A DNA stretch of 64,000 nucleotides, from positions 1 to 64,000 of the forward strand of contig NZ_AQQS01000017.1 of NCBI RefSeq assembly GCF_002088275.1, in the 5' to 3' direction. The stretch is from Aurantimonas sp. 22II-16-19i (lineage in GTDB: Bacteria; Pseudomonadota; Alphaproteobacteria; Rhizobiales; Rhizobiaceae). Shown one piece after another: positions 17,500 through 26,842 of this stretch. Under the pieces are notes generated by a model. It had not been told where the DNA came from, searched no databases, and worked only from the letters and a program-made list of their open reading frames with translations. The position numbers and the translations under genes were made by a program. The first letter of the stretch is position 1. The number at the start of each line of letters is the position of its first letter.

Positions 17500-17622
17500 C
17501 GGCAGCGCCGGAAAGCCTCGCGCCGACTGCTTTGGCGCCGTATCACCGCGCCGACGCCCCCAAACCCGTCAAGCGGCACAACTGGCCGCGAGGCGGGTCG
17601 GATCCGACGAAGGAGCCCATAC

Positions 17623-18492
17623 ATGTCCGCCGATCTCGATGCCCGACGCAATGCCTTTCGCCCGGATCTCGCCGATATGCGCCTGAAGGGCCGGGTCGAG
17701 GCCGAGCGCTTCGTCGAGGGCGAGCCCCGGCGGATCGCCGCGCCGATCGCGCCGCTGCGGCGCCGGCCCGCCGCGGACGCCCCGCTGGAAACCGAGCTCC
17801 TGATGGGCGAGCGCGTCCGCGTCTTCGAGGAGACCGGCGACGGCTGGTGCTGGGCGCAGGCCGAGGCGGACGGTTATGTCGGCTATCTGCCGGCCGCGTG
17901 TCTCGGCCCGGACGACGCCCCGCCGCCGACGGCCCGGGTCGCGGTGCCGCGCACGCTGGTCTTTCCCGGTCCCGACATCAAGCGCCCGCCGCTCGGCGCC
18001 CTGCCGATGGGGGCGCTCGTGGCGGTGACGGGGACCGCCAGCGACCACAATGCCGATTATGCTGAACTTTCATCGGGCGGCCATGTGGTGCGCCAGCACC
18101 TCGCGCCGCTCGATGCGCTTCAGGCCGATTTCGTCGCTGTGGCCGAGCGCTTCGTCGCCGTTCCCTATCTCTGGGGCGGCAAGAGCGCCCTCGGCATCGA
18201 CTGTTCCGGCCTCGTCCAGCTGGCCCTGCAGATGACCGGCGTCGCCGCGCCGCGCGACACCGACATGCAGGAGCGCGAGCTCGGCACGCGGCTCGCCGGC
18301 ATCGAAGGCCTGCGGCGGGGGGATCTGGTGTTCTGGAAGGGTCATGTCGGGATCATGCTCGACGGACAGAGGCTGCTGCACGCCAACGCCCATCACATGA
18401 TGACGGCGATCGAGCCCTTGCAGGCGGCGGTGGACAGGCTCGCCGCGAGAGGCGCGCCCGTCACCAGCATCCGCCGGCTCCGCGCCGTCTGA
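17623..18492 (+). CDS. NlpC/P60-family cysteine peptidase with SH3-like domains
   Basis: A 289-residue protein without a clear signal peptide. Two bacterial SH3-like segments (about 35-95 and 105-160; WCWAQAEADGYVGYLP) precede a C-terminal NlpC/P60 domain with catalytic Cys in GIDCSGLVQ, His in KGHVGIM and a third polar residue in HANAHH. Such enzymes cleave gamma-D-glutamyl bonds in cell wall peptides. Next to the aminopeptidase it may take part in recycling murein peptides in the cytoplasm, which would suit the lack of a signal sequence. Confidence 0.88.
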   Translation: MSADLDARRNAFRPDLADMRLKGRVEAERFVEGEPRRIAAPIAPLRRRPAADAPLETELLMGERVRVFEETGDGWCWAQAEADGYVGYLPAACLGPDDAPPPTARVAVPRTLVFPGPDIKRPPLGALPMGALVAVTGTASDHNADYAELSSGGHVVRQHLAPLDALQADFVAVAERFVAVPYLWGGKSALGIDCSGLVQLALQMTGVAAPRDTDMQERELGTRLAGIEGLRRGDLVFWKGHVGIMLDGQRLLHANAHHMMTAIEPLQAAVDRLAARGAPVTSIRRLRAV

Positions 18493-18766
18493 TGAGCCCG
18501 GAGACCGCCAAGGGCGACCGCAGCAGGTTGGCCGCGGCAGGTGGCCGCGGCCGCGGCATGTCCGCCGGATCGCCCGGGCGCCGATGCGTTGGCAGGCGAA
18601 ACGTGATCGTCTAAACCCGGCGGGTGCGGCGCCCCTCGGGAGGCGCGCCGCGGGCATCGGGCGAGCGCCGCGACGAAGCTTCGGCGCGCAAGATGTGCAG
18701 GATCAATGAGAGAGCGTCGCCCAGCGTCGCACGAGACGCACGGCGCTCCGAGGGAGGAAAAACGAC

Positions 18767-19513
18767 ATGTCGCAGAAGATTGCAGTGGTCACGGGCGGGG
18801 GAACCGGGGTCGGCAAGGCCATCACCAAGGCACTCGTCGCGGATGGCTACGAGGTGGTGGTCACCGGGCGCCGCGAGGCGGTGCTTCGCGAGGCGGCAGA
18901 CGCGATCGATCCGGCCCACGTCCATCCGATCGCCTGCGACGTCGCCGACCGCGCAGCGGTCGCGGCGCTCTTCGCCGCCGTCGAGGACAGGTTCGGCCGT
19001 CTCGATCTTCTCGTCAACAATGCCGGCGTCTTCTCGCCTTCGGTGCCGCTCGAGGAGCTGTCCGCCGAGGACTGGAACAACGCCGTTGGCGCCAATCTCT
19101 CCGGGTCGTTCTTCTGCCTGCAGGAGGCGTTCCGGATGATGAAGGCGCAGAATCCCCGCGGCGGACGGATCATCAACAACGGCTCGGTGTCGGCCACGAC
19201 CCCGCGGCCGAACTCGGCGCCCTATACCGCGACGAAGCACGCCATCACCGGCCTCACCAAGGCGGCCTCTCTCGACGGGCGCCGCTTCGACATCGCCGTC
19301 GGGCAGATCGACATCGGCAACGCGGCGAGCGACATGACCGCGAAGATGTCCGGCGGCGTGATTCAGGCAGATGGCGAGATGCGGCCGGAACCGACCATCG
19401 ACGCCGTCCACATCGCCAGGGCGGTCGCCTACATGGCGAGCCTGCCCCTCGACGCCAACGTCCTCACCATGACGGTGATGGCCAATCAGATGCCCTTCGT
19501 CGGCCGCGGCTGA
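18767..19513 (+). CDS. short-chain dehydrogenase/reductase
   Basis: A 248-residue classical SDR: cofactor motif [10 protein letters not shown] at 9-18, NNAG at about 83, NGSVS with the catalytic Ser, and the YTATK pair of Tyr and Lys. GGAGG precedes the ATG by 12 bases. An Arg after beta-2 (TGRRE) suggests NADP(H). The substrate is unknown. The 274 bp upstream have no identifiable gene. Confidence 0.9.
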   Translation: MSQKIAVVTGGGTGVGKAITKALVADGYEVVVTGRREAVLREAADAIDPAHVHPIACDVADRAAVAALFAAVEDRFGRLDLLVNNAGVFSPSVPLEELSAEDWNNAVGANLSGSFFCLQEAFRMMKAQNPRGGRIINNGSVSATTPRPNSAPYTATKHAITGLTKAASLDGRRFDIAVGQIDIGNAASDMTAKMSGGVIQADGEMRPEPTIDAVHIARAVAYMASLPLDANVLTMTVMANQMPFVGRG

Positions 19514-19592
19514 GGCCGGCGCGCAGAAGGCTCCGCCCGGAGATGGCTTCCTGGCGGGGCCGACCTGGTACCCGGCGTCCGAAGGCTGGCGG

Positions 19593-20078
19593 TCAGAAGA
19601 ACTCCGTCTTGCTGGTCTCCGAGAACATCCGCTCGAGGTTCAGGAAGCAGATCATGTCGCCGTGCTGCGGAATGATTCCCTCGACGAAGCTCCGGTCGAA
19701 GCCGGCGCTCATCTCCGGCACCGGCTGGATGATGTCGGGGCTGATGGAGAGAATGTCGGAGACGCGGTCGACCATCAGGCCGAACACCGCGCCGCCGAGT
19801 TCGGCGACGACGATGGCGCTGCGCTCGGTCGGCTCGGAGCGGGGGAGGCCGAGCTTGCGGGCGGTGTTGATCACCGGGATCACCGCGCCGCGCAGGTTCA
19901 TCATGCCCATCACCTCCGGCGGGGCGTGGGGAAGCGGCGTCGACTTCGCCCAGCCCCGAATCTCCCGGATCGAGGTCGTGCGGACGCAGAACTGCTGCTC
20001 GCCGAGATAGAAGGCGATGATCTCGATCGGGTCATCCCCCGCGTGGCTCTTCGCAGCGCTACCTTGTGCTGTCGTCAT
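19593..20078 (-). CDS. cheW: chemotaxis coupling protein CheW
   Basis: A 161-residue CheW domain protein (IIAFYLGEQQFCVRTTSIREI, MMNLRGAVIPVI, VDRVSDIL). CheW bridges receptors and the kinase CheA. The start codon overlaps the stop of the chemoreceptor gene by one base (TGATG), so the two are co-expressed. No cheA, cheY, cheB or cheR is in the window; this is an isolated receptor-CheW pair that must plug into an array encoded elsewhere. Confidence 0.92.
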   Translation of the reverse strand: MTTAQGSAAKSHAGDDPIEIIAFYLGEQQFCVRTTSIREIRGWAKSTPLPHAPPEVMGMMNLRGAVIPVINTARKLGLPRSEPTERSAIVVAELGGAVFGLMVDRVSDILSISPDIIQPVPEMSAGFDRSFVEGIIPQHGDMICFLNLERMFSETSKTEFF

Positions 20079-21940
20079 CAGAAATCTTCCCATCGAAATG
20101 GTTGCGCCGCCGGCTTGGTACCTGTGGCCCCGAAGGCTTCGGCGACGTCGCGGATCATGGCGCGAGCCGGCGAGACCGTAGCGCGGCTGGCTGTCCCTTG
20201 GCTGGAAACCAGTGCGATCCGCGCCTGCCGTGCCTGTGCCTGTGGCCGCGGGCCCACGGCGACCTTGCCGGTGCGGGCGGCTGCACGGCCTTCCGACAGC
20301 TGGAAGGCGGCGAGAAGGTCGTTGAGGCGTTGCGTCTCCTGACCGAGATTGTGGCAGGCAGCGGTGGATTCCTCCACCATGGCCGCATTGTGCTGGGTGC
20401 TCTTGTCGATCGAGCCGATGGCGTTGCTGATGTCGGCGAGCCCCGCCGCCTGGCTGCGGGCCGCTTCGACAATCGCCTGGACGCGCTGGTCGATCGTCTG
20501 GACCTCCGTGACGATCACATCCAGCGCGGTGCCGGTGTCGCCGACGAGAGCGACGCCGTCCGCCACCTGGGCGGAAGAGACGGTGATGAGATCCTTGATC
20601 TCGCGTGCCGCGGCGGCCGAGCGCTGCGCCAGCTCCCGCACCTCCTGGGCGACGACGGCGAAGCCCTTGCCGGCTTCGCCCGCACGGGCAGCCTCGACGC
20701 CGGCGTTGAGGGCGAGAAGATTGGTCTGGAAGGCGATCTCGTCGATGACGCCGATGATCGACGTGATCTTGTGGGACGACTGCTCGATCTCGCCCATCGA
20801 TGCGACCGCCTTTCGGACGACCTCGCCGGACTTCTCGGCCCCGGCCTTGGCCCTCTCGACGAGCTTGCCGGCTTCCTCGGCATTCAGGGCCGAGCTGCGC
20901 ACGGTGCCGTTCAACTCGCCGAGCGCCGCTGCGGTCTCCTCGACGGAGGCTGCCTGGTTCTCCGTCCGCTGGGCAAGCTCGTCCGATGCCGTGCGGATCT
21001 CGTCGGTGGCGACACCCACCTTCGATGCGGTCTCTCCGACCCGGGCGAGGGCCTCTTCGAGGGTATCGAGGGAACGGTTGAAGTCCACGCGGATCGGGTC
21101 CAGCTCGGCGTTGAAGCGCGTCTCGATGCGGCGGCTGAGATCGCCCTCGGCGAGCCGTCCGAGGCCCCGTCCGATCTCGGCGACGGCCTCGACCCGCTCG
21201 GTGACGTCGGTGGCGAACTTGACGATCTTCAGGACCTTGCCGTCGGCGCCGACCACCGGATTGTAGGAGGCCTGCATGTGGACCAGGCGGCCGCCCTTGG
21301 CCAGACGGCGGAACTCGCCGGCGACGAACTCGCCCCGGCCGAGCTTGCGCCAGAAGGCGGCGTATTCGTCGCTGGCGGCAAGGGCGGGCTCGACCAACTC
21401 GCGGTGATGCCGGCCGACGACGTCCGAGCGGTCGTAGGCGAGCAGCTTCAGGGCATTGTCGTTGGCATCGAGGATGGTCCCGTCGGCGGAGAACTCCAGG
21501 ACCGCCTGGAAGCGCGAGATCGCCGCAAGCTTGCCTTCCATCTCGACGAACTCCGTCTTTTCGGCCGTGACATCGTGGCAGAGCTCGGTGATCCGCGAGA
21601 CCCTTCCCAACCGGTTGCGGACCGGATGGCCGCAGACCAGCAGCCAGACATCGTCGCCGGCCGCCCGCCGTCGCTTCAGCTCGGCACGCCGGGGCTCGCC
21701 CGCAACGAGGCCCTGCCAGTAGTCTCGATACGCCGCGCTCGCAGAGTGGTCTGCGTGGTGAAAGGCAGCGTGGGTCAGCGCCCGGATCTCCGCCGGTGCG
21801 ACGCCCAGGCGGTCGAAGAACACGTCGTTGGCGCGGATGGCTCGGCCCTGGAGGTCGTATTCGACGACGATCAGCGTCCTTCCTGCCGGCTCCGTCCTGT
21901 CGGTCGCGTTCCGGCCAAAATTCTGGCGGGGGAAATCCAT
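20078..21940 (-). CDS. soluble PAS-domain methyl-accepting chemotaxis protein
   Basis: A 620-residue receptor with no membrane segment. PAS domains span about 20-130 and 145-250, followed by a HAMP-like linker (255-300) and the coiled-coil signalling domain. The hub (about 396-442) is the conserved hairpin tip DEIAFQTNLLALNAG...GKGFAVVAQEVRELAQRS. The protein ends in RWEDF, a CheR/CheB-tethering pentapeptide type, so adaptation enzymes should bind it. It lacks clear haem or flavin residues, so the PAS ligand cannot be named; cytosolic receptors of this build usually sense energy state or an internal metabolite. Confidence 0.92.
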   Translation of the reverse strand: MDFPRQNFGRNATDRTEPAGRTLIVVEYDLQGRAIRANDVFFDRLGVAPAEIRALTHAAFHHADHSASAAYRDYWQGLVAGEPRRAELKRRRAAGDDVWLLVCGHPVRNRLGRVSRITELCHDVTAEKTEFVEMEGKLAAISRFQAVLEFSADGTILDANDNALKLLAYDRSDVVGRHHRELVEPALAASDEYAAFWRKLGRGEFVAGEFRRLAKGGRLVHMQASYNPVVGADGKVLKIVKFATDVTERVEAVAEIGRGLGRLAEGDLSRRIETRFNAELDPIRVDFNRSLDTLEEALARVGETASKVGVATDEIRTASDELAQRTENQAASVEETAAALGELNGTVRSSALNAEEAGKLVERAKAGAEKSGEVVRKAVASMGEIEQSSHKITSIIGVIDEIAFQTNLLALNAGVEAARAGEAGKGFAVVAQEVRELAQRSAAAAREIKDLITVSSAQVADGVALVGDTGTALDVIVTEVQTIDQRVQAIVEAARSQAAGLADISNAIGSIDKSTQHNAAMVEESTAACHNLGQETQRLNDLLAAFQLSEGRAAARTGKVAVGPRPQAQARQARIALVSSQGTASRATVSPARAMIRDVAEAFGATGTKPAAQPFRWEDF

Positions 21941-22278
21941 GGTTCTTCCTAAGCAATCATCCTGCGCCGGCCGTCGGGACCTCGCCGATTATTGCCGATG
22001 TCGATGATGAAGGGATGGTCGGATTTGCCTAGAAGTTGTCGTCGGCTGCAGTTCAATCTGCATATCGCCTGTTAAGAATCCGTTGATCCCGAATGGCTGT
22101 TCAGGCGACCAGTCTGCCCGTTCTGGCAGGCGACGTCCGGCAGGCGGTGCTATCCTTGGCGCAAATCATGCGGGCACCCATGCGGGTGCGGCCCGCGAGC
22201 AGCGGCGGCGAGCGAGTTGCCCATCGCTTTTGCCCGGCGGTCGGTGCATAAGGGCGCTGTCGATACTTCCGTCGCATC
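21941..22278. other. 338-bp divergent intergenic region
   Basis: It separates the leftward receptor operon from the rightward GNAT-C39 gene and should hold both promoters. A stretch near 22030-22085 is AT-richer than its surroundings. I see no gene and no clear operator. Confidence 0.4.
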
Positions 22279-23475
22279 ATGCGGACATACGCAGTCATGC
22301 GCTCATCCAGCGCTCCCATTCGCGATCCCCAGTACTCTCTCGAGACGGCCGGGGCTCCCTCGAGAACCCCGATCGTCCTGCGCCCGGCGTCGATCGAGGA
22401 TGTCGATGCGCTGGTGGCGCTCGAGGATGCGTCCTTCGTCGCGGACCGCATCACCCGGCGCTCGTTCCGCAATCTCATCGGCTCGGCCAGTGCCCTGATT
22501 CTGGTGGCGGAGACCGGCGGGCGTCCCGAGATCCTCGGCTATGCGGCGCTCTTGTTCCGGCGCGGGACGGCGCTGGCCCGGCTCTATTCGATCGCCGTGG
22601 CCGCCGATGCGGCGGGCCGGGGGATCGGCCGGTCGCTCCTGAAGGCGGCGGAGGCGGCGGCCTTCGACCGCGACCGCATCCTCTTGCGCCTCGAGGTGCG
22701 CGAGGACAACGAACGCGCCATCCGCCTCTACCGCTCGGAGGGCTACCGGCCGATCGGCCGCTATCTCGACTACTATGCCGACCACATGCCGGCGCTGCGC
22801 TTCGAGAAGATCCTGCGCGGCGAGAAGCTGTTCGACAGCGGCGTGCCCTATTACGAGCAGACCACCGACTTCACCTGCGGCTCCTGCTGCCTGATGATGG
22901 CTCTGGCGAGGGACGTTTCCGGTTTCGAGCTCGATCCGGTCATGGAGATCCGGCTCTGGCGCGAGGCGACGACGATCTTCATGATGTCTGGCCCCGGTGG
23001 CTGCGATCCCTACGGCCTCGCGGTGACCGCCCATGAATTCGGGCTCGATGCCGAAATCCACGTCTCCCAGGCCGGCGATCTGTTTCTCGAAGGCGTCAGG
23101 AGCCTCGAAAAGCAGAAGGTGATGGCGCTCGCCCAGGAAGATTTCCGCCGCCGGGCGATCACCTATGCGATCCCCACTGTGGTCGAGCCGTTCACCCTCG
23201 ATCTTCTGCGTGCACATCTGGGCAAGGGCGGAACGGCGATCGTTCTCGTCTCGGGCTACCACATGTTCGCCAAGAAGGTGCCGCACTGGGTCCTCGCCCA
23301 TGGCGACGACGGGCGCCACATCATCGTCCACGACCCCTGGGTCGCCGACGAGCGCGGCGAATCCATCGCCGACGCGGCGCATTTGCCGCTGCCTTATACG
23401 ACCTTCGACAAGATGGCGCGCTTTGGGAGGGCTGCCCTTCGGGCTGCCGTCTTCCTCTCACCCCGACGGAGCTGA
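22279..23475 (+). CDS. GNAT acetyltransferase fused to a C39-like cysteine peptidase
   Basis: A 398-residue fusion. Residues 30-180 are a GNAT acetyltransferase (acetyl-CoA loop AAGRGIGRSLL, 111-121, and NERAIRLYRSEGY). Residues 185-398 are a papain-like C39-type peptidase: YYEQTTDFTCGSC gives the Gln oxyanion and Cys200, His336 lies in PHWVLAH, and Asp352 in HDPW. C39 peptidases usually cut Gly-Gly leaders of exported peptides, but there is no ABC transporter here. The ATP-grasp gene begins 9 bp after the stop, so the two are one operon. Amidoligase plus GNAT and peptidase neighbourhoods have been described in comparative genomics, without a product. The ATG at 22297 is an alternative start. 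Confidence 0.85.
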   Translation: MRTYAVMRSSSAPIRDPQYSLETAGAPSRTPIVLRPASIEDVDALVALEDASFVADRITRRSFRNLIGSASALILVAETGGRPEILGYAALLFRRGTALARLYSIAVAADAAGRGIGRSLLKAAEAAAFDRDRILLRLEVREDNERAIRLYRSEGYRPIGRYLDYYADHMPALRFEKILRGEKLFDSGVPYYEQTTDFTCGSCCLMMALARDVSGFELDPVMEIRLWREATTIFMMSGPGGCDPYGLAVTAHEFGLDAEIHVSQAGDLFLEGVRSLEKQKVMALAQEDFRRRAITYAIPTVVEPFTLDLLRAHLGKGGTAIVLVSGYHMFAKKVPHWVLAHGDDGRHIIVHDPWVADERGESIADAAHLPLPYTTFDKMARFGRAALRAAVFLSPRRS

Positions 23476-23484
23476 CTTTTCTCC

Positions 23485-24939
23485 ATGTCCCAATGGGTCG
23501 TCCTCGCGGGCCGGCTGTCCGACCTCGACAACAGCGCCACGCCGCACAAGGTGATGACCAGCCGGGATTATCTCACCCGTCCGGGCCTGTTTCGCGGCCA
23601 GCGCCCGAAGATCATCAACCTGTCGCGCACCTACGCGTATCAGACCCGGGGCTACTATGCCTCGCTGCTGGCGGAGGCGCGCGGGCACCGGATCATTCCC
23701 TCGGTCGAGACGATGATCGACCTGTCGGAAAAGAAGCTCTACGAAAACGCGCTGCCGGAACTCGACGCAGCGCTTCGCAAAGCCTGCGACAAGGGTGAGG
23801 CGGTCGTCTCGCCGGTCCGGATCTACTTCGGCTTCGCCCAGGAGCACCGGCTCGAACGGTTCGGCAAGCTGGTCTTCGACTGGTTCCGGGCACCCGCCCT
23901 CGACATTCATCTCGAGCCGAACGCGGCGGTGCCGACGATCCGGCGGATCGGCTTCTCGCCCCTCGGCAAGCTCGACGCCGTCGAGATGACCCGGCTCTAC
24001 GCCGCGATGGAGCGCTATACGGGGCGCGAATGGCGGGCGGCCAAGACCAAGACGCCGGCAAAATACTCCTTCGCCACCCTCTACGACCCGCGCGAGGACC
24101 TGCCGCCGTCTTCCGTGGATACGCTGAAGCACTGGGCCCGCGTCGCCGCGCGGCTCGGCGTCGACGTCGAGCCGATCACCCGCAAGGATCTGCCGCGGCT
24201 GGCCAATTTCGACGCGCTGTTCATCCGCGAGACGACGTCGATTTCCAATCACACCTACCGGTTCGCCCGTCGCGCGATGCAGGAGGGCATGCCCGTCATC
24301 GACGATCCGATCTCGATGATCCGCTGCACCAACAAGGTCTATCTGAACGAATTGATGGCGGCGAACGGCGTCGCCTGCCCGAAGGGCCTGATGATCGCCG
24401 GGCGCGAGGATCTGAAGCGCGCCGCCGACGAACTCGGCTTCCCGATGGTTCTGAAGATCCCCGACGGCTCGTTCTCGCGCGGCGTCAAAAAGGTCGAGGA
24501 CTTCGCCGGGCTGGAGCGGCTGGCGACCGCCTGGCTCGAAGACAGCGACCTCCTGATCGCCCAGAAGTTCATGCCGACCAATTTCGACTGGCGCATCGGC
24601 GTCCTCGGCGGCGAGGCGCTGTTCGCCGTCCAGTATCTGATGGCCAAGAGCCACTGGCAGATCATCAACCACGAGACCGGCGGGCGGCCGATGGAAGGCG
24701 GCTTTCGCGCCTTCTCCCTCGGCGAGGCCCCGCCGCACGTCCTCGATGCCGGCCTCAGGGCCGCCCGCTGCATCGGCGACGGGCTCTACGGCGTCGACCT
24801 GAAGGAGACCGACGACGGCGTCTTCGTCATCGAGGTCAACGACAATCCCAATCTCGAACATGGGGTCGAGGATTCCATCGAGAAGGACGAAGTGTGGACG
24901 CGGCTGACGCGCTGGTTCATCGACCGCATCGAGCGATAG
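23485..24939 (+). CDS. RimK-like ATP-grasp ligase
   Basis: A 484-residue protein. The N-terminal 190 residues form a domain of unknown role (INLSRTYAYQTRGYYASLLAEARGH). The C-terminal part is an ATP-grasp fold: FIRETTSISNHTYRF, PVIDDP, ATP-binding PMVLKIPDGSFSRG and the metal-binding end GVDLKETDDGVFVIEVNDNPN. RimK-type enzymes join amino acids to a carboxylate, for example the C-terminus of S6 or a peptide. Its length is well beyond the 300 residues of RimK itself. Encoded with the GNAT-C39 fusion, it probably acts on the same peptide or metabolite. Confidence 0.87.
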   Translation: MSQWVVLAGRLSDLDNSATPHKVMTSRDYLTRPGLFRGQRPKIINLSRTYAYQTRGYYASLLAEARGHRIIPSVETMIDLSEKKLYENALPELDAALRKACDKGEAVVSPVRIYFGFAQEHRLERFGKLVFDWFRAPALDIHLEPNAAVPTIRRIGFSPLGKLDAVEMTRLYAAMERYTGREWRAAKTKTPAKYSFATLYDPREDLPPSSVDTLKHWARVAARLGVDVEPITRKDLPRLANFDALFIRETTSISNHTYRFARRAMQEGMPVIDDPISMIRCTNKVYLNELMAANGVACPKGLMIAGREDLKRAADELGFPMVLKIPDGSFSRGVKKVEDFAGLERLATAWLEDSDLLIAQKFMPTNFDWRIGVLGGEALFAVQYLMAKSHWQIINHETGGRPMEGGFRAFSLGEAPPHVLDAGLRAARCIGDGLYGVDLKETDDGVFVIEVNDNPNLEHGVEDSIEKDEVWTRLTRWFIDRIER

Positions 24940-24994
24940 TGGCGGCGGCGCTCGCTTCCAGCCGGGCTCGCCGCGCCAGCATTGCCGTCGCGGC

Positions 24995-26842
24995 TCAACC
25001 CATGCGCTGCCGGCGGAGATAAGCCAGTTCGAGAACGAGGCACTGGTCGTAGCGAAGCCCGAAGCGCGTCTTCCCGGTCTTCACCTCCTCATGGACGATG
25101 TCGGTGAGGTCGACCGTCTCCATCTCCGGCACGGGATGGGTAAGCGGCAGGCCGGCATCGTCGAGGACAAGCTCGCCGGTTTCGTCGCGGACCACGGCCT
25201 GGCGCATCACCGGCTCGTCCACCGTCTCCTCGACGACGATCAGGACGGGCTCGTCGTCGCGGACCGCGATGTCCTGTCGTCGCCGCACGACCTGGCGGGT
25301 GAGCGGCCGGGTGACGCGGCGGCTCTTCTCGACGGCGCGAACTTCAGTGACCTCGTCGACGCAGAAGAGGCCGTAGCGCGCCGGGTCGAGGCCCTCGGCG
25401 GCGAAGGCCTCGGCGACCTCCTGGGCGACGTAGCCGGCGTGGAGCCGCGCGCCGTCCTCGCCTTTCGCGGCGATCGCGTCGTTCCACTGGAAGATCTTCG
25501 GCCTGACCCGCGACCATGCCCGCATTTCGGCGTCGTCGGGCTCGCCGCGAAGACGCTTCTGTGTGGCGTCGGAGGTGTTGATCGTGCCGGTCGCGGCGTA
25601 GACCGCCGCGGCCCGGAGCGAGGCCGAGCCGAAGGCGTGGAGATTGTCGGCGGCGTGGACGATCGCGCCATTCGCCCGGATCGCCTCGCCGGCGGGAGCG
25701 GTTCCGATGCCCAGCTTGCCGGCGAAATAGGCCGAGCCGTCTCCCATGACGTAGAAGGTCTCGGCGTCGTTGCCGCGGCCGGAGAACATGCGCTGGCCCG
25801 TCGTCGCCGAGACGCTGGAGAGGAAGGTGGCGTAGCTGCCCGGCGACAGGGCCGTGTTGACGCTCTTGATGCCGTTGGCTGCGGCCGCGTTCAGATTGTT
25901 GGTGACGGCAGCCAGTGCCCCGTCGTCGGCCAGGCCGCAGAAGCCGATGCGCGGCGCTCCGGCGGAGGTCTTGCGGAATTCGGCGATGGTGCCGCCGGTG
26001 CCGAACCCTGCGCCGGCATTGACGAGGCGCAGGTTGTTGGCGCCGGAGACGCCATCGAAGAAGGAGGTGGCGTTCCAGCGGCCGCTCGCCGAGGCGGCGG
26101 CCGTGTCTTCGATCGACACGCCGTTGGCACCGCCGGTTCCCGCGATCGACAGGGACGTCATGGGGCTGCCCGTGCCGATGCCGATCCGGCCCGTATCCCC
26201 GTCGACGACCAGGGCGTCGTTGAAGGTGCCGCCATCGGGAGAGACCTTGATGCGGAAATCCTCGCTGCCGAAGAGACCGAGAAGCGCCCGCGTGCTCCAG
26301 TCGACCTCGAAGCTCAAGCCGGCGTCCGCCTCGCCGGACGCCTTGTTGAATATGCCGAGCACGCTGCCATTGCCGCTGCCCGAGAGGTCGTCGTGGCTGA
26401 TGAGAACGGCGGAGGTTTTGACTGCCAGGCGGTTGACCTCGTCGGCCGGCGTGTTGATGCCGAGGCGCGCGAGCGAGCCGTCGGCGAGGTCTGCGGCGCT
26501 GAGGCCGGCGGGAGTCCAGCCGGTTCCATCGTGAACCAGAAGGACGGCCTCCGCGGCGCACCAGGCGCGCCAGCCGGCCTGCGGCTCCAGAAACATCCAG
26601 GCGCCATCCTGCCAGACCGCCACGGAGCCGGCACGCCCGGCCCATGCGCCGGACGCCCCAGCTGCAACGAGGTGCCTGTCGCCGCCCCCGGACTCGGCGG
26701 GCGGTTCGCTGCGGTCGCGGTCGGCGACGGCGAGATGGACGAGAGCGTCCAGCCGGACCAGCGCCTCGTTGTGGCTGACGTGCTTCTGCGCCTGCTCGGC
26801 GAGGATGTAGGGCAAAGCGAGGCGGTCGGTCGTATCTGGCAT
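24995..26842 (-). CDS. phage-tail-fibre-like protein with S74 self-cleaving chaperone domain
   Basis: A 615-residue protein. The N-terminal 110 residues resemble the DUF2793 domain found in phage and gene-transfer-agent tail proteins (LPYILAEQAQKHVSHNEALVRLD). The middle is a repetitive beta-rich shaft (DTGRIGIGTGSP, GKLGIGTAP). The C-terminal part, from about 420, looks like a peptidase S74 intramolecular chaperone of endosialidase type: NTSDATQKR holds the Ser-Asp dyad at which such domains cut themselves off, followed by KIFQWND and AGYVAQEVAEAF. No capsid, tail or lysis genes surround it. The 3' end faces the ATP-grasp gene 55 bp away. Confidence 0.8.
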   Translation of the reverse strand: MPDTTDRLALPYILAEQAQKHVSHNEALVRLDALVHLAVADRDRSEPPAESGGGDRHLVAAGASGAWAGRAGSVAVWQDGAWMFLEPQAGWRAWCAAEAVLLVHDGTGWTPAGLSAADLADGSLARLGINTPADEVNRLAVKTSAVLISHDDLSGSGNGSVLGIFNKASGEADAGLSFEVDWSTRALLGLFGSEDFRIKVSPDGGTFNDALVVDGDTGRIGIGTGSPMTSLSIAGTGGANGVSIEDTAAASASGRWNATSFFDGVSGANNLRLVNAGAGFGTGGTIAEFRKTSAGAPRIGFCGLADDGALAAVTNNLNAAAANGIKSVNTALSPGSYATFLSSVSATTGQRMFSGRGNDAETFYVMGDGSAYFAGKLGIGTAPAGEAIRANGAIVHAADNLHAFGSASLRAAAVYAATGTINTSDATQKRLRGEPDDAEMRAWSRVRPKIFQWNDAIAAKGEDGARLHAGYVAQEVAEAFAAEGLDPARYGLFCVDEVTEVRAVEKSRRVTRPLTRQVVRRRQDIAVRDDEPVLIVVEETVDEPVMRQAVVRDETGELVLDDAGLPLTHPVPEMETVDLTDIVHEEVKTGKTRFGLRYDQCLVLELAYLRRQRMG

